DNA of 64,000 nt, from NCBI RefSeq assembly GCF_000719345.1, contig NZ_JOFX01000035.1, positions 6,141-70,140 of the forward strand, given 5' to 3'. The notes beneath the pieces were generated by a model. It was not told the DNA's origin, did no database searches, and worked only from the letters and a program-made list of their open reading frames with translations. Numbering within the stretch: position 1 is the first letter of the stretch; each line of letters opens with the position of its first letter. The translations under genes were made by a program, and so were the position numbers. Source of the DNA: Streptomyces sp. NRRL F-2664. GTDB lineage: Bacteria; Actinomycetota; Actinomycetes; Streptomycetales; Streptomycetaceae. Positions 62,218 through 64,000 of this stretch are shown here, piece after piece.

Positions 62218-63402
62218 TCAGCGCTTGGGCCAGTACCAGAGGGGCTCGTCGAGGGGGCCCTCGCGGCCGGCCACTTCGGTCCGGCCGAAATCCTTGACCA
62301 GTTCGACCGTGCGCAGGTCCACCCGGTGCCGGCGGGTGCCCGCAGCCAGCGCCTCGGCCAACGGCTCCGCATGGGTGACGACCACCGTCTGCGTGTCCCG
62401 GGCGGCGGTCAGGATCAGGTCCGCGAGCGGGGCCAGCAGGTCCGGGTGGAGGCTGGTCTCCGGCTCGTTGAGGACCATCAGCGCCGGCGGCCGCGGCGTC
62501 AGCAGGGCCGCGGTCCAGAGCAGGTAGCGCAAGGTCCCGTCGGAGAGCTCGGCCGCGCCCAGCGGGCGCAGCAGGCCGTGCTGGTGCAGTTCCAACGCGA
62601 AGCGGCCGTCGCGATCACTGATGGAGATCCGGCTGCCGGGGAAGGCCGCGGACACCGCCTCGTCCAGTGCTGCCGCGTCCCCGGTCTCGCGGATCGTCTG
62701 CAGTGCGGCGGGCAGGTCGGAGCCGTCGGCGCCGAGCACCGGCGTACGGGTGCCGATCCGCGGGATCCGGGCCGGGGCGGCGGCGTCGGTGCGGACGTGG
62801 TCGTAGAACCGCCAGGACCGCATCAGCTCGCGCAGGGCGAGGAGGTCGGGGGCCAGTTGGGGGTCGGCGAGTTCGCTGAGCATGGAGTCGTAGGGGCGCA
62901 GGGCGTTCTGCGTACGGTGCCAGCCGCCGTCCGCGGTGCGGGTCCGTACGGCGGGCCCCGAACGGTCGGACAGGATCGCCGCGGGGCGCAGGACGGGCCC
63001 CGACCAGGTGCACTCGCGCTTGATCTCGGGGTCGAGGGAGAAGAGGGAGCCCGCGACCGGCACCGGGTGTCCGAAGTCCACCGCATAGCCGAACTCGTCG
63101 CCCGAGAAACCCAGGCGGAGACTGACCGGTTCGCTGCGGACCGTGCCCTGGAGGGGCTGGTGCCCCTCGCGCACGGCCCGACCCAGCTTTTCCGGGCCGG
63201 CCCACAGGGTGGAGGGAAGCCCGCCCTCCCGGGCGAGGGCGGCGATCGCGCCGCCGCGGGCGGAGTCGGCGAGGAGTCGCAGGGAGCGGTAGAGGCTGGA
63301 CTTGCCCGTGCCGTTGGCTCCCGTGACGACGGTGAGCCGGCCGAGGGGGACGATCAGGCGGCGGAGGGAGCGGTAGTTCTCGACGGCGAGGGTGGTGATC
63401 AC
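62218..63402 (-). CDS. OLD-like/ABC-type AAA ATPase
   Basis: A 394-residue ATPase of the AAA_21/OLD-like group. Walker A GANGTGKSS (28-36) follows the N-terminal strand MITTLAVENYRSLRRLIVPLGRL. The signature AELSDGTLRYLLWTAALL and Walker B ALMVLNEPETSLHPDLLAPL are near the C-terminus, with VVTHAEPLAEAL as the H-loop region. The middle is a helical lid. No TOPRIM or nuclease domain follows and no partner gene is adjacent, unlike most OLD defence systems. GTG 63402 follows GAGG. The gene lies between copies A and B of a structured repeat, which is worth noting. Confidence 0.85.
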   Translation of the reverse strand: MITTLAVENYRSLRRLIVPLGRLTVVTGANGTGKSSLYRSLRLLADSARGGAIAALAREGGLPSTLWAGPEKLGRAVREGHQPLQGTVRSEPVSLRLGFSGDEFGYAVDFGHPVPVAGSLFSLDPEIKRECTWSGPVLRPAAILSDRSGPAVRTRTADGGWHRTQNALRPYDSMLSELADPQLAPDLLALRELMRSWRFYDHVRTDAAAPARIPRIGTRTPVLGADGSDLPAALQTIRETGDAAALDEAVSAAFPGSRISISDRDGRFALELHQHGLLRPLGAAELSDGTLRYLLWTAALLTPRPPALMVLNEPETSLHPDLLAPLADLILTAARDTQTVVVTHAEPLAEALAAGTRRHRVDLRTVELVKDFGRTEVAGREGPLDEPLWYWPKR

Positions 63403-63461
63403 GCCTCGATCATGCCGGGTCGCTGCGCGGCTCGGCGGAACGGTGCGGGCCGGTGGTTGCC

Positions 63462-63507
63462 GGGGCGCTGCCCCGGACCCCGCGCCTCAAGCGCCGGCGG
63501 GGCTGGG
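63462..63507. repeat. Dispersed GC-rich intergenic repeat, copy 4
   Basis: Begins ggggcgctgccccggacccc and ends gcgccggcggggctggg, matching 9217 and 9436. Confidence 0.7.
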
Positions 63508-63630
63508 TCGGGCTGCGCGTGTGCGGTGGTGGTGATGCCGGTCGGTGGTTGCTGGGGCGCTGCCGACACTCCGCCGTGTCCCCACCCCACCGCCCTCCAG
63601 CGGAGCCGGCACGGTGACGGAACCCTCCTC

Positions 63631-63780
63631 GTCGCAGCCGGAGCGGGGACGGGCAGGGGTGTCCCCGCAGGACGAGGCGACACCCCCGGGTACGGCCGCG
63701 AGATGCGGTACCCGCCGAGCCGAGGAGACACTCCTGCCCGGCACCGCGACTCCGCCGCGCCATGACCGTGTTTCGCCCCC
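63631..63780 (+). repeat. Structured ~150-bp repeat, copy B
   Basis: Outer arms 63650-63663 and 63727-63740 pair over 14 bp with one G-T. Inside is gccgcgagatgcggt. Starts gtcgcagccggagcggggac and ends gaccgtgtttcgcc. Copy C begins 198 bases further on. Confidence 0.85.
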
Positions 63781-63828
63781 GCAGGCCACACCCCGACGGG
63801 GCAGCGCAGGCCCCCGGAACCGTCCCCC

Positions 63829-63996
63829 GTCGCAGCCGGAGCGGGGACGGGTAGGGGTGTCCCCGCAGGACGAGGCGTCACCCCCGGGTATGGCCGCGAG
63901 ATGCGGCATCCGCCGAGCCGAGGAGACACCCCTGCCCGGCACCGCGACTCCGCCGTCGCCGCGACCGTGTTTCGCCCGCCACGGCGAAGACCCGGC
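63829..63996 (+). repeat. Structured ~150-bp repeat, copy C
   Basis: Outer arms 63848-63861 (cgggtaggggtgtc) and 63925-63938 (gacacccctgcccg) pair with one T-G. An inner hairpin gccgc-gagat-gcggc lies at 63893-63907. Ends gcgaagacccgg like copy A. Confidence 0.85.
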
Positions 63997-64000
63997 CAGG

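Larger units (their letters stand above)
63403..64000. other. Gene-free interval of repeats at the right end
   Basis: 598 bases built from one dispersed GC-rich element and copies B and C of the structured repeat. No gene is supported; the open frames across it are repeat-encoded. Confidence 0.6.

Noticed and set aside
63487..63942. A 151-codon frame on the minus strand with the internal repeat VSSARRxPHLAA
   Set aside because: It is produced by the tandem structured repeats B and C; the third repeat copy is read in another frame, so it is not a protein family.

Overview
This is a stretch of very GC-rich actinobacterial chromosome, almost certainly Streptomyces. The support is the extreme G/C bias at third codon positions, frequent GTG starts, ATGA/GTGA start-stop overlaps, and gene blocks typical of streptomycetes: tlyA-nadK-recN, pyrG-NUDIX, ald-parA-scpAB-rluB, tyrA-cmk-plsC-der, a SepF-like protein and an FxSxx-COOH peptide system. 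I see no rRNA, tRNA, CRISPR array, insertion sequence or prophage.

Layout. 1-1.9 kb: the end of an iron-siderophore ABC importer. 2-9.2 kb: a membrane acyltransferase, an SCP2 protein, tlyA, nadK, recN and a glycosyltransferase with one frameshift. 9.5-14.5 kb (minus strand): PucR regulator, FAD-linked oxidase and GH15 hydrolase. 14.8-26.5 kb: pyrG with a possible leader ORF, a NUDIX hydrolase, a STAND-like TPR protein, alanine dehydrogenase, a ParA-like ATPase with a ribbon-helix-helix-like partner, condensin subunits ScpA and ScpB, and a 23S-type pseudouridine synthase.

26.6-31.5 kb is a tight operon for NAD salvage and ADP-ribose chemistry: pnuC, nadR, nrtR, an ADP-ribosylglycohydrolase and an RlaP-type nucleotidyltransferase. 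A second RlaP paralogue converges on it. A palindrome overlapping the operon's -10 box is a strong candidate NrtR operator. 31.6-46.6 kb holds housekeeping and envelope genes: a Rieske lipoprotein, tyrA, cmk-plsC-der, a resuscitation-promoting-factor-like lysozyme, a WYL regulator, a PAP2 phosphatase, a GT-C mannosyltransferase, an MFS pump, an acyl-CoA dehydrogenase and SflA.

46.9-60.4 kb contains a Cys-rich DUF5685 protein, a decayed GC-rich stretch and a secreted S1 protease, then a SLOG-like protein beside a DUF4231/SLATT membrane protein, then the FxSxx-COOH cluster on the minus strand: precursor FxsA ending FNSAL, radical SAM/SPASM FxsB, an AAC(3)-fold protein, TIR-like FxsC and the giant FxsT. 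61-64 kb holds an alpha/beta hydrolase and an OLD-like ATPase, embedded in three copies of a roughly 150-bp structured repeat.

Most interesting: the NrtR-controlled NAD/ADP-ribose/RlaP operon; the FxSxx cluster with its AAC(3) and SLATT neighbours; the ParA-RHH-ScpAB block; the 150-bp repeat, whose base changes keep pairing only in a plus-strand RNA; and at least seven genes with a -10 hexamer exactly 6 nt before the start codon, which points to leaderless mRNAs and fixes several starts.
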